Source: Siphonodentalium dalli
Taxonomy: Eukaryota; Mollusca; Scaphopoda; Gadilida; Siphonodentaliidae
Length of the DNA stretch: 64,000 nt
Assembly (NCBI GenBank): GCA_032622095.1
Contig: CP136061.1
Span: 172,863,107 to 172,927,106 of the forward strand
Direction: 5' to 3'
Positions 23,356 to 35,701 of the stretch are shown piece by piece. Within the stretch, counting starts at the first letter, position 1. Every line of letters begins with the position of its first letter. A program made the position numbers and the translations under genes. The notes beneath the pieces were generated by a model, which did not search any database, was not told where the DNA came from, and was given only the letters and a program-made list of their open reading frames with translations.

Positions 23356-26057
23356 TAAGGGCACTGAAAATTTATACAATATGGGTTTTTTGTCGTAAAG
23401 CGTGTAGCTCTGGCAAGCATTTGTCGGATTTGTGTCTTCAACTGGCAAATCACAAACATTGACTATTACCCTTCAATTACCGGGCCAATAACTGAGTACA
23501 ATGTTGTTCAAGAATTACTACGTAAATGAGAGGAAGCGACAATGGAAGTTGGACAAACATATACAATTACGACATTCGAACTTGGTGTGTGTATGAAGGC
23601 GTTACCAATAATTTGGGCACATCCAGATGGATACAAAGGCCACATTGTGTTGATTGGTGCGTTCCACACAATTATGAATTACCTAAACATGATTGGACAC
23701 AAGTTGGCTGGTTCTGGGTATTCTGAGATTTTGATTGAAGCTGGTCTCGTCACTTCTGGCTTCATTAAGATAGTTATGACTGGAAAGAAATATAGTAAAG
23801 TCGCTGTGGTGCCTGAAGATTGTGAGTGAATGCTTTGAGAGATTGTTGCTCGAGGCATATATGAGTCAGACAGATGAGCATGACACCACCAGTACAGATC
23901 AGATAGAGGCTTTGATAAAGACACCAGACACGGAACATCTGGATGCTGCACTGCATGACGCTGGTATAGAACGCTTGGTGTTTTTCTCACTAACATCGAG
24001 CAAAGCCATACTGGTGCGACAACCTTACTGAAGGGGGGTGCCATTTCTGTCTCCCGATCCCTGATATCAGGCAATCTGTGTGCGGTCGACAAGACCATGG
24101 AAGAAACATTTATGCGTATTGTCAAATCTCGCGGTGGATCTTCTGGCCTAACTGGAATTCTCCAAAACTACGGGGCTTATCAGAGATGGATAAGGTCTAC
24201 CTCCGAAAGAGTTAAATTCCACCAAGCAACACTTGAGATGACAGGCATGTCAAGAGAGGCGGATTGCACCATACGTGGAATGCACAGAGATACTCTTCCA
24301 TCTGAAGTGAGTGAGCGTGCAGTCCAAAAAGCTATTGGTGCTGTTGTGGGTTTTATGAACCCATTCAACATGGTTGATCGGGATAGGCTGTACATCTTAT
24401 CATCTGGTGCTCCTGTTTCAGTAGCAGTAGATCTCGATGTGATGAGGGCAGAAGATGTCGGTAGGAAAGAAAGAGATGATTTTGTTAAGAAGATACTGAC
24501 CGAAAATGTCGAAAAGAGAACGCTCGACTTTTTTGACAAGATCACGAAGGTAAAACTACAAAGGATGGATAAATGTAACAAGAGGGTTAAATTTACATCT
24601 ACCCAGGGCAAGATAGTTCAATTCCGTGAACAAGGAGATGTTGCATTTCAATTGCTCGTGAAACCGCAACTGCTTGCAAAACCATTAAGCATCGATGAGC
24701 TTATGAAATTTTCAATAACACCTGTACTACACTCCCTTGGCACACCAGATGGTTATATGGCAAAAACTAACAAAGCCACACTTGTTGGCTTCCTGACCGA
24801 TAACATCAGTGATGTGGAATTGCCTGATCCAAACAAAACATTATACATAGAAGAAGGCAATGCTGATATTCACGCCTTGGTGGAGATCCCAAACACTTTC
24901 CAGGAAATTGCCTTGAAAATTCTCTCTCAACAGAGCAGGAAGCCAAATTTTATATTTTCCACTGATATGTACGACCCATCATCTGTCAAGGCACAAGAGC
25001 ATTCTCGTCATGGTACTGGTGACCGAATACTTATTGGAGGCCCAGCCACAAGGAAACCAGCGGAGTTTAAATCGTTCCTTTAAAACGCTGATAACAGCTA
25101 TTCCAGCTGATGCAGAATGTTTCGGGCAGTGATGCCGCTGCTTCCCACCTTGTTCATAAGAGTGCAATTCTTATTGTGGAAGGAAAAGCAATGGAATTTA
25201 CTTCCAATGATGGCCTGGACGTTTCAATGCATGCCATTGAATCGCTCGCATCAACGCAAGAGGAAACTGACACCCGGGTTGTACTGTACCTCATGTATGC
25301 GCGTGATAAAGGGTATGAGAATGCGATTGTCCGAAGTCCAAACACGGACATTTTCTTCATCATCCTCTATTACGCGCATGAGTTACATCCACTTAAAATA
25401 CTATTCGATACCGAGCATGGTAATAAGAGATGCCTTATGGACTTGACTGAGATTGCCGACAGTCTCGGGTCAGAATTTTGCTCTTGCCTCCTTGGATTCC
25501 ATTGCTTCACAGGAGAAGATTGTAACTCGGCATTTAAAGGAAAAGGAAAGGTTATTCCTTTGAAAAAACTCCAAAATACGAAAGTGTATTTAGGAAACTT
25601 GGTGTCAATTGGGACGTTCCAAATGACGTCACTGATTTGGAAGAGTTCAAATGCATAATGTATGGGTTTACTAGAACGAAGAGCGTTGACACGGTGAGAT
25701 CTTTGATGCTGACAAAGATGGTTGGGAAAGGTGAACTAATCAGCATCAAGTCATCAAGATGCCGCCATGTAAGAGGTCACTGATGCCTCACATAAAACGA
25801 GTAAACTTCCGTGTCGGTCAACTGAAACTGTCGCATGTGAATAAACCCACTATTCCATCACCATTGGAAAATAGATGGACTGATGACGAAGGATTTTTAG
25901 AGCCACTGTGGTCCGAATGTGGCATTCTTCTACCAACGCTCCAAGATTTGCTTGTCGAAGAAAACATAGAAAGCTCTGACGACGAAGATGTTGAATCCGA
26001 CGAAAACGAAAGTGACGATAGCTCATCTGAAGGTTCTTCATCGGACGACCAGGATTA
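23356..26057 (+). pseudogene. 3' part of the decayed gene; PIN/XPG-like C-terminal half
   Basis: It continues the gene of 17799-18242. Segments in order: FNWQITNIDYYPSITGP, in-frame TGA at 23527-23529, then LIGAFHTIMNYLNMIG and SGYSEILIEAGLVTSG. A frameshift near 23820 leads to ECFERLLLEAYM. A region of the family that I expect next, near 24000-24040, appears deleted. Then come ISGNLCAVDKTMEETFMRIV and a long clean frame to 25083, then a TAA and frameshift to QLFQLMQNVSGSDAAA. The C-terminal half has EETDTRVVLYLMYARDKG, RSPNTDIFFIILYYA, LGFHCFTGEDCNSAFKGKGK, PPCKRSLMPHIKRVNF and an acidic Ser/Asp/Glu tail. The ETD...SP(D)TD...G.H.FTG.D..SAFKGKGK pattern is what I associate with PIN/XPG-like nuclease folds; here the first Asp of SPDTD is Asn. 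It is broken and surely not expressed as a full protein. Confidence 0.72.
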
Positions 26058-26208
26058 GTAAATACGAGTTGGTGCCTATCTTGTTTTCCACAGGCTACTC
26101 GTGGCGTCTGTTCATGGTGAATAACGTTGAACTTGGAGCTAATTGTAGTAACATTTACATACAAATTGTCACAAAATCGTGACATGATTTATTTTCATTG
26201 TTTAAAAA

Positions 26209-28077
26209 ACAAGACAGTCAATGACTGTGGAGACGGTCACCGGACTGTAAAGACTAGGAAGACTGGGACTCAGAAGACCATAAGAGTTAGTACTTCTCAA
26301 ATTCACTTAAAAACAAGTAGTCCTAAAGAGGGGCATAGCCTAGAGGGTCTCCGTTGAGCAGTGGGGTGTCCACCTTGAAATATGGTCCAGATCCCCCACC
26401 CCACATAGTTCATAGTCTGCTCCCTCTCAACTGAAGCAAACACAATCCCAAGTTCGTAAAATTCCTTTGCACATGTTGGAATTTTACAACTGATACTTCA
26501 AGCTTTCCTAACTGTGGCAAAGTTACAACCTGACATGCTCCCCTTTTTAAATGGTGGACCCCATTCAAACAAATTTTGATCCCAACTCTCCATAGGCCAT
26601 ATACACCAAATGCCATTTCTTGATTGGTCGAACCCATTTTAACAAATCTGTAACCCAGTCCCAAGTAACACAAGGACCCTCCATACTGGTTACTACATAT
26701 AGGCTAAATAGGACTGATGGCTCTTGAGGAGCGCCATTTTAAGAATTACTTTGGGGGAAGAGTTATGTCCCTGGTCGCACCCCTATTTGACCTGATGAAC
26801 CCATTTCAACAAATCTGAACCCAGTCACCCAAGGACTCTCTATACCAAAATGTATACCAAATATGCCAAATGGTTCTTGAGAAGATGTTTTAAAAATAAC
26901 TGATGAGGGAAAGAATTATGTCATTGGCTCTGACCAATTCTGAATCAAATCTGAATCCTAATCACCCATACCAAATATAAGCTGAATAGGCCTGATGGTT
27001 TTTGATAGGAAGACATTTTAAGAATTACAATGGATGGACAAGTTACGTCCCTGGCTCCGCCCTTATTTGACCAGGTGACCTCATTTTAACACATCTGTAT
27101 CCCTTCCATACCAATTATAAGCTAAATAGCCCCGATGATTCTTGAGAAGATGTTTTAAGAATTACTATGGATGGAAAGAGTTAGGTCCCTAGATTCTTGA
27201 GAAGATGTTTTAAGAATTACTATGGATGGAAAGAGTTAGGTCCCTAGCTATGCCACTTTTTTGACCATGTGACCCCCATTTGAACAGAACTGAATCCCAG
27301 CCACCTAGGGACCATCCACACAAAATATGTCTCAATTCTTCATCTCAGGTAAGCTAAGAAAAATGCCTCCTTCTTTCTCATCCAGTTTCCCGTATGTAAT
27401 CGCCTGAGAAAACAGGTATTTAGTTTTACTGGCCTAACTGTCAGATTCATCATTCACACTTGGCCTTGGGAGTGGAGTTTGTTATCATAAGCAGGGTCAT
27501 TTATATACAAACTCTCTAACAGGCAGAGACATTTAGGCTGTCATTCCAAACAGATTTCAAACAAATCAAAGCTGTCATTCCAAACAGATTTGGTTAACAC
27601 TGCCATTTCATTTATTACTTTATAATCAATGTGACTTCTATATGGTTTTAGACTGATTTAAACCCTGGTGGATGTTATAATGGTGTTTTTTTTTTTTTTT
27701 AAGAGTTGTGTCCCTGACCCCGCCCACAATTGAACCTCATTTGAACAAATCTAAACCCCAGTCACCCAAAAATCCTTCATAGCAAATATGAACCCATTTG
27801 ACCTGATGGTATTTGAGAAGATGTTTAAAAGAATTACTATGGAGGGAAAGAGCTATGGCCCTGGCTTCGCAACTATTTGACCCAGTGACCTCATTTGAAC
27901 AAATCTGAATGTGAGTCACCTAGGGAACATCCACACCAAATATGAACTCTTTCGGTCTTATGATTCCAGAGGAGAAGATGTTTAAAGAATTGTTGATGGA
28001 CGGACGGAGGATGGACGGACGACGGCCAAGAGGTGATGACTATAGCTCCACCGGAGACCTCGTCTCAGGTGAGCTAA
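26209..28077 (-). mobile_element. Hairpin-ended element D2, both ends present
   Basis: The left stem-loop ACAGTCAATGACTGT lies at 26214-26228. Many ~190-200 bp modules follow, like those in D1. At ~27140-27245 a short stretch (ATTCTTGAGAAGATGTTTTAAG...) is directly duplicated. The right end carries GGACGGACGGAGGATGGACGGACGACGG and a hairpin at 28049-28071 (CACCGGAGAC pairing with GTCTCAGGTG), followed by AGCTAA. The CTCAGGTGAGCTA terminus is common in bivalve sequences as I recall. The segment at ~27300-27690 lacks modules and may be a nested insertion. It starts only ~150 bp after the pseudogene ends. Confidence 0.72.
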
Positions 28078-28194
28078 AAATGGCCCTGGTGTCTGATTCC
28101 TCTGCGTTGGTGGGGCTGGATAGGAGGGTTTTATACCCTCTGAACCGAACACAGATAATACAATACGTAGAATGGTATAAGGCACAAAAGATAA

Positions 28195-28430
28195 TTTACC
28201 TCAATTTCATATCTCAAATAGTTTTTTTCCAAATCGTCATATAACTATAGACCTAGGGGTAATTTTCGAAAATTGCTCACCCTGTTTTGGCTATTTTGGA
28301 TTAAGTCATGTGCGACCAAGACGATTTCTTGTTAACATTCAAAGTTCTACTCTAGATGTGTCCAGGTAAATACAAAAACGGTCCTGAGAAGTCTCGGGTT
28401 CCATATCAGGTAAACCTGACTATATAATTA
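28195..28430. repeat. Dispersed repeat, copy 1 (pair with 35095-35365)
   Basis: It shares with 35095-35365 the run CATATCTCAA, CGTCATATAA, TAGACATAGG or TAGACCTAGG, TTGCGAAATTTTCCGACC-like sequence, TTTCTTGTTAACAT, TTCTACTCTAGA and TGTCCAGGTA. Here the sequence after AGTCTC is only GGG, where the other copy has 29 G. A looser relative runs through ~28555-28860. Confidence 0.65.
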
Positions 28431-29703
28431 TTAACAAAAATACATAAAAAAAACAGGCGTATTCTCCAAATAAAGACATATCATAGCGGCCATTTTGGAT
28501 CTTTACTGGCATCATTGACAGCCAAATACGCAGAAAAGTACGAGGAATACACCACATGTGGTTCCAATGTAATACAGCAAATGGTTTACCCACAATCTTC
28601 ATATAACTGGACATAGGGTAATATCGCAAAATGTACCGACCGTTGCGGGTAATTTCACTGGCGGCCAATTTGTTTTCTCCCTGAGTTGTTGATTGCAGAT
28701 TTTTTTGTCAGATGATATTGAAGGATTACTTGCGGTCATATAAACGTCATAATTTTCAAATATTTGTGTCATATTATGATTGGTTTTGTGTTTTTTCTGA
28801 AAAAATTGTTGAAAAATTCTGAGCCATATTGTGGCGGCCATCTTGGATTTTAATTTACAAGTTTGATATCAGTTAAGGTGAGATAACTCTCTGGGTTAGG
28901 GATATACCTTGTCAACGACAGTGGGTTAGGACTGGAGGCTTGACGAAAACTGCGAGTTCAGAATAAAATTATATGTCAAATTGGAGGTCTAGGTTTGCAG
29001 TATCAGAAACCAGTGGCATTTTCTGGGAAAATGTAAGCTAAGTGGCAGAAATTAAGTAAATGAATATTTATCATTGACATTCATGGCCATTCATGTTTCG
29101 ATCGGAATGGTATATTGAGATGCTTCTCAACTCAGATAAAGCTATTCCGGAGAATAACAAAAGTTCAAAGGTCAGTGGGTGGATGCGGACGGGTAAGCTG
29201 ATGGTGCATACACTATAGTACGACATGCCATATTATACAACACGCCATCCAATTTACATTTGTTCAATGCGTGCATGCTCTTGATCACACGTTTAATGGC
29301 ATAATATATATGTGTATTAGGCCACCATAATGTGTCCAGAATCCACCCTCCATGCATGCTCAACATGATAAATTCCAATTTAAAAATTCACACAAATTAT
29401 ATAGTTAAGATTAATACAAATGAATTATTATTTCGACACATTCGTATATGTATTATTTGATCTTATATTCTATATGTAAGATTCAAATATTTTTGCAAAT
29501 TTATGTATAAGCTGTATTAAACACAATACCGTATATCTGAGAAATGAACCCATTCTGGCATTTACAATAATCTTACAGAATGCCTATATAAAGGGTTTGA
29601 TACAGGGTCGGTACGGAAATCCCAACCACAAATATATACCGTTGGCCTGAATCGATGGACATCCCACTTAACTGCCATTCCATCATTACAAATTCGAAAA
29701 CAA
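28431..29703. other. Intronic sequence, no gene recognised
   Basis: Holds a diverged relative of the preceding repeat (to ~28870, with CATATTGTGGCGGCCATCTTGG) and AT-rich sequence after it. Frames of 60-80 codons on the minus strand have no recognisable product. Confidence 0.4.
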
Positions 29704-32700
29704 ATGAAAGTGTCAATGACACTGTTGCTCAACTTAGGTAGGGGAATAATTTAATGGTTGACAGTAAATGGAGGAATTAGGAAAGGTGATAATTGAAATG
29801 TCTAAGTAAGACAAGATGTAAGGGGTCATCTCAAAACTAAAATCGGTAAAATGGGCAAAAACACCGATTTTACCGATTGATAACGCTTTGTGGAAGTCAT
29901 TTCTACCGATAAAATACCGATTACAACGTAGAAACGACGTTTTTGAACAACGCGTCGATCGGTGAAATCGGTACCGATTTTTCCGATTACGTCAATTTGT
30001 GACGGTCACAATCGGTACCGAATCTACCGATCAGAACGTACGTTTCAAAATAACGTCGCTAATGATCGCAGCGCCTGAGTACTTCGGTATCGCCGTAGCC
30101 TATTGGTCTAGCAACACATATTTTTTTATGTATATATTATCAAGTTAATAGGCCTACCGGTACCACGAACGCCTGTGTTATATAGGCGACCATTCATTCA
30201 TTGTCAAATCTTTCGACTGGTATTTGTGATGTAATTGGTATAAATCATCACGAAATGACAGTCACATGCAATGCTATGCCAAATGTGCAGTTTCAATCAA
30301 TCATAGCCTGATAATGAAGTATTTATATCAGCTAATTACGTATTAGGTAATTTTCGTGCGACAAAGACACGCCTATTTTAAGTTTGATCGACAGCTGTTG
30401 TTTTAACTAATTGTCGTAGAGCCAACTCACTCACGTTTTAGTTGGGATAAAAAATAGATCCATGCACCGGTGATTTGTAAAGAAATCAAATAGAGAAAAG
30501 ATATCCTTACCCAAACTAAAACATAATTAGTGATTCAAAAGAATAAAATGTTCAATTTAAGCGAGTCACCGGAACATTTTTTAAGAAAATGACGGGGTTC
30601 TCCGAAAACGGATACCTACTCAGTGCGCGTGCCAGGTACCACGAATCTGTTTACGTTTTGACAAACACATGCTTTCGAGTGTCTGTATTACAAGATCCCG
30701 CACACGTACTCATGTGTACATTCTGTTCTGTTCTTGTAGTCCCTCCTTTGCCCGAGGAGCACCCCATATATAATGGGTAAAAATATTGATCTCGTAAAAA
30801 AAGAGTCTACTCCAGTCTGGCCCGGTAGCATGGATGCATAGACTACCTTTGCCCCCCCCCCCCCAACCTCGACGAGAGATCGCGATCATCTAGCAAAAAC
30901 CAAATTAAGAACCCACCCCAGCCTGTCTGGAGACCCATTCGCATAGGAATAGAATGGCAACTTGGATTCATATATGCGATTAATTTGGGGAGATTAACAT
31001 TAGATCTGTCGATACATGAAGATTATAGAAACGCGACACACACCAGGAAAATGTTTGAATCTGCCGGGTAAACATGAGCGACATGCGATGGGCGGAGCTT
31101 TACGGGATTCAGCCAATCACGCAACGAATAGATAAACAGTGAAGAAAATATCACAATACATTCTGATACATTGCAGATAAAATACGTTAATATGTTAAAC
31201 AATTAGTAATAATTGAATGAGTATGCAGATTATGCTAAAATGGTAATTGATATGACAATCAATGATGATTAAAGTGTAATTTGATGAGATGAAAGTGGAG
31301 TGAAAATCATACAATTTATCAATTTATGTGCATATGTAAAGTACGGATTCGGAAACGAAAAAAATATTTCCGATGAGAATAATTGTTACCGGTACTGCCA
31401 ATTAATCTAATAATACCTAATACATAAAAGAATGCAAATAAACCACTATCTGATTTTTTTTTCGATGGAAAATCCACGACCATCTGTGCCCTAGATCTAT
31501 GTAGGCCTATAACAAAAATCGAACATAAAACGTCTCAATCGGTACCGATTTCACCGAGTGTTTTTGCAACTACGGCGTTAACTTTTTCATACATGTACAA
31601 CAACAAATCGAACGTTAAAAGTTTCAATAAATCGGTACCGATTTCACCGATTGACTTACCGACTGCGACGTAATGCGTTCACTCATGGATATTGATCGGT
31701 AAAATCGGTACCGATTTTACCGTTAATGACGCTACTAACGTGATTACGCTGTCTGACTTTACCGATTATTTTCCGATTCAAAAGGCTTGAATACAATCGG
31801 TAAATGGCAATCGGTACCGATTGGAGTTTTGAGATGACCCCTAAATGAGATCGGTCTATAACCCATGCTAATAGATTTTGTAGAAATATTTAGTCATACA
31901 AAGAGTAAAATCCAAAATGGCCATATATGTTTTGCCAAATGACCCCAAATGACTCGTTCCCATCAAGAGGTCACCCCGATGATCCATATGAAGTTTGGTG
32001 ATGATCAGATCAGGGATGTGGTCTGTAGGATGTGTCAAAGGATTTAGTGATGCAAAGAGTAAAATCCAAGATGGCCACCAGCGGCCGATTGATCCTAAAA
32101 TGACTCGTTCCTATCTACATGTAAATGTCAACATTCATGACAAATTTTATGATGATCAGACAAACAGTACGGCCTGTAGCCCGCGCCAATTGATTCAATT
32201 TTGAAATCCAAGATGGCCACCAGCAGCCATGTTTTTTGGCCGAATTACCCCAAAATGATTCGTGCCCAACTAGGGGCCACCCCAATGATGAATATGAAGT
32301 TTGGTGATGATCGAATCAGGGTTGTGGTCTGTAGGGTGTGTGAAAGTATTTAGTGATGCAAAGAGTAAAATCCAAGATAGCCACCAGCAGCCATGTTTTT
32401 TGGCCGAATGATCCTAAAATGACTCGTTCCCATCTACATGTGAATGTCAACATTCATGACAAATTTTATGATGATCAGACAAACAGTACGGCCTGTAGCC
32501 CGCGCCAATGGATTCAAATTTGAAATCCAAGATGGCCACCAGCGGCCATGTTTTTTGGCCGAATGACCCCAAAATGACTCGTTCCCATCTACATGTCAAT
32601 GTCAACATTCATGACAAATTTCATAAAGATCAGACCAAAGATACGACCTATAGCCCGCGCCAAAGTATTTAGTGATGCAAAGAGTAAAATCCAAGATGGC

Positions 32701-33387
32701 CACCAGCGGCCATGTTTTTTGGCCGAATGACCACAAAATGACTCGTTCCCATCTACATGTCAATGTCAACATTCATGACAAATTTCATAAAGATCAGACC
32801 AAAGATACGACCTGTCGCGTGCGCCAAAGTATATAGTGATGCAAAGAGTAAAATCCAAGATGGTTGACAGCGGCCATGTTTTTTGGCCAAATGACCCCAA
32901 AATGACTCGTTTCCCATCAAGAGGTCGCCCCGATGATCCATATGAAGTTTGGTGATGATCGGATTAGAGATGTGGTCTGTAGGATGTGTCAAAGGATTTA
33001 GTGATGCAAAGATTAAAATCCAAGATGGCCACCAGCAGCCATGTTTTTTGGCCAAATTATCCTAAAATGACTCGTTGCCATCTACATGTAAATGTCAATA
33101 TTCATGTCAAATTTTATGATGATCACACAAACAGTACTGCCTGTAGCCCGCGCCAATGGATTTAATTTTGAAATCCAAGATGGCCACCAGTGGCCATGTT
33201 TTTTGGTCGAATGACCCCAAAATGACTCGTTCCCATCTACATGTCAATGTCAACATTCATGACAAATTTCATAAAGATCAGACCAAAGATACGACCTGTA
33301 GCCCACGCCAAAGGAAATTGTTGACTGACGCACACACGGATGCCAACCCATGGCAATAGCTCAAACTAACAAAGTAAGTTGAGCTAA
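29704..33387 (-). mobile_element. Element A3, split by a TIR element
   Basis: Head ATGAAAGTGTCAATGACACTG at 29704 and tail hairpin at 33357-33386 (TAGCTCAAACTAAC/GTAAGTTGAGCTA) make a complete A element. Its internal ~160 bp monomers (31880-33320) include a second type with 'GATGATCCATATGAAGTTTGGTG' not prominent in A1. Its unique left part is interrupted at 29822-31841; joining ...AGATG-TAA-ATG across the insertion restores the sequence seen in A1 near 915. Without the insertion it is about 1.7 kb. Confidence 0.82.
29822..31841. mobile_element. 2.0 kb TIR element H1, PIF/Harbinger-like termini
   Basis: Terminal inverted repeats GGGGTCATCTCAAAACT...AGTTTTGAGATGACCCC are flanked by direct TAA at 29819-29821 and 31842-31844. 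A 3 bp TWA duplication with G-rich ends is typical of PIF/Harbinger; the assignment rests on this alone. Both subterminal zones (29823-30060 and 31530-31830) are full of ACCGATT and the palindrome ATCGGTACCGAT at 29967, 31538, 31631, 31704 and 31810, with a near copy at 30011. The 1.4 kb middle has almost none. No transposase frame is seen, so it is non-autonomous. Confidence 0.87.
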
Positions 33388-34140
33388 TGAACAATGATCG
33401 AATTATAAAGAGCATGGTGCCTATTCTGATATATGAGTCACGGGGCAGTGAATAAAATGACATTGGAGGGGAAATTATGTCACTATATACACCAGTGATT
33501 AAATTATTTAACTACATGTATATATGCAGTCTTGGTGCGCATGCATGCAGTTCTGAGAGTGTAGATCCACGCATATGTGAGTCTGTGTCGCATTTCACGA
33601 GTAAACGCGCTATAACACAGCTCAACACCAGTTCCTCTCTACCATGCTGGGTAGTTACTTATACTTGGACACTTATAATACGTATGTTACCTATACTTAG
33701 ACACTTATAATACGTGTGTTACCTTCCATAACCAGAAGGTATCAGCTGAAACCCAATAAAAGGAACAATCAGCCCAATCTGATAAAAGTGTCGCAATTCT
33801 GTTAAAAGTGAACGGCCGGTTTCCAATATTGAAGTTGACCTGTATTTTGTGGTATTGAACCTACATACCATATTTCATTCCATTTAGTTCAGTAAAGTTA
33901 TCATCCGTAAATGGCATATGAATAGAGATGATGCAGACGGGCTCATTATGTATACAGCTCATTATGTATATGGACTGAACAAAAATGTAATAAAGATGCA
34001 TTGAGGTTACCAGACTATATTTTAATAAATTATTTAAATTTGTATTTAAGTTCAAGTGTATACAAGTAATATGTTAATAACAATACTATCTTATTAGTTA
34101 TTTTTACGTTTACTTTATATACATGTAAAATTTGTATATT
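33388..34140. other. Intronic sequence with a 33 bp direct repeat
   Basis: Mostly unremarkable. A ~33 bp unit (ATACTTGGACACTTATAATACGT...GTTACC) occurs twice in tandem at ~33660-33722. No coding signal. Confidence 0.45.
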
Positions 34141-34149
34141 TCAACATTT

Positions 34150-34425
34150 TTTTCAACAGAACGAAGCTAAAAACTGTGGTAAATCACATTTGTTTCATGT
34201 TGTTGTTGTAACTGGAGGTCTGGCACCCTGAATACATTGTTTAAATGGGCGCATCAATTTTGATATGTTTAGGTTTAGTTTATAAGTAATATTTCGTTTT
34301 GAACTTTTTTTTCTTTAACACTATACGAAGCATGCAGAAGAAAACGGCGTTAAACCACATTGTTTATGTTGTTGTTGTAACTGGAGGTCTGGAACCCTGG
34401 ATACATTGTTTAAATGGGCGCATAT
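34150..34425. repeat. ~168 bp tandem duplication
   Basis: AACTGGAGGTCTGG...ACCCTG.ATACATTGTTTAAATGGGCGCAT occurs near 34211 and again near 34379, each preceded by a GTTGTTGTTGT run and a GCGTTAAACCACA-like phrase. The 'gcgttaaac' ending is reminiscent of molluscan SINE tails but no tRNA-like promoter boxes are seen. Confidence 0.6.
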
Positions 34426-35094
34426 AATGAGATTGCGTCATGCACACTGCGAATAAAAGGCTCACACTAACGTATTTGATGCCTGATTCATACTTAATGT
34501 ACCGGTATGATATACATATTTTTCCAAGAATTCCACACCTCAATCGCGAAATTACCACATGATCATCATGAATTTATATACTTATAAGAGTCAGTCCTTT
34601 TGTGGATTATCTAATCTTTGTGTATGATTGCTAGATCTGCCTTCCATAGAAAGTCACGTGTGCAATCTTCGTGACAACGATTGACCTCGTGTTCGTAAAA
34701 ATGGCGACCACCGAAACCACGTGTTTGGTACTATTTTTGAGAGATATGATGATCATACCTCACTAATATGAGACTTGTATTAGATTCTGTTGAAATAATC
34801 GAATACACACATTATATTTAACACTGATTTATATCATTAAAACTTTAGAATCGGTATAGTATAAAAACTGTAAGTTTGGAGAAATTGTCCTAAAACTCCA
34901 TTCAAATGCCGAAATAAGTAGAAGGTTCTTGCCCTATGATATCTATCTTATATATTTAACCCATTCGGGTCGGTAAATAGTCAATAATGTATTATGAAGA
35001 CTTTGACTGTTTTAAAAATATGTAGGTGTGAATTAAATAATTTACCGAAATCAACCCTTAACGTAGAAATATATAAGGAAAAAAATGCAATTCA
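34426..35094. other. Intronic sequence, no gene recognised
   Basis: A slightly CpG-richer spot at ~34650-34720 contains CACGTG-type sites and an ATG in good context (AAAAATGGCGACC) with a frame of only 16 codons. The rest is AT-rich. Confidence 0.35.
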
Positions 35095-35365
35095 TTGTAA
35101 TGTCATATCTCAATTATTTTTTCCACAATCGTCATATAAATAGACATAGGTTAAAATTGCGAAATTTTCCGACCCTCATGGGCGCCATCTTGGATTACGT
35201 CATATGCGGCCAGGTTGATTTCTTGTTAACATCCGGAATTCTACTCTAGAGGTGTCCAGGTACATAAAAAAAATCGGTCCGGAGGAGTCCTGGGGGGGGG
35301 GGGGGGGGGGGGGGGGGGGGTCCATATGGGATGTACCTAGCTGCCCGACTATACAGCCAATACAC
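35095..35365. repeat. Dispersed repeat, copy 2, with expanded poly(G)
   Basis: Homologous to 28195-28430 (see there). It carries GGGCGCCATCTTGGATTACGTCATATGCGGCC. The sequence aligned to AGTCTC-GGG-TTCCATAT reads AGTCCT, 29 G, TCCATAT. Confidence 0.7.
35292..35320. repeat. Poly(G) run, 29 bases
   Basis: An unbroken run of 29 G. The sister copy of the host repeat has GGG at this point, so this is a local expansion. It should form G-quadruplexes and will be error-prone in sequencing. Confidence 0.85.
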
Positions 35366-35514
35366 TCTACAATAAAAGTGAAAATTGGTTGTTCAGAGCA
35401 TGTTTGAGTATATATATATAAGTCAAAGCCAAATCCATACTGTTATCTTCTGACTGTCTAATTTCCCTTTGGCCCAATAAAGAGTAAGCACATTGTCTCG
35501 CCTTTGTAAACATT

Positions 35515-35701
35515 AACCCTTTCAGTCCTAAGTCCGATATTTTTATCAACCCATATTTCCTTGATCATTTTTAAATTTATTGATTATAATAATGTGATAC
35601 ATTTCCTTCAATGTATCACATTATTATAATCAATAAATTTGAAAAATGATCAGGGAAATATGGGTCGATACAAAAAGCGGACTTGGCACTGAAAGGGTTA
35701 A
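35515..35701. mobile_element. Palindromic MITE, piggyBac-like (TTAA, CCCTTTCAG ends)
   Basis: A ~187 bp near-perfect inverted repeat: TTAACCCTTTCAGT at the left is mirrored by ACTGAAAGGGTTAA at the right, and the arms continue through CAACCCATATTTCC and ATTATAATCAATAAATTT to a ~5 base centre near 35607. TTAA next to CCCTTTCAG matches the TTAA target and CCY-rich ends of piggyBac-type transposons; the class is inferred. A second copy at 62797 has a different centre. Confidence 0.8.

Noticed and set aside
31995-33359. Frames of 67-100 codons in the A3 region
   Set aside because: By-products of the ~160 bp monomers, as in A1.
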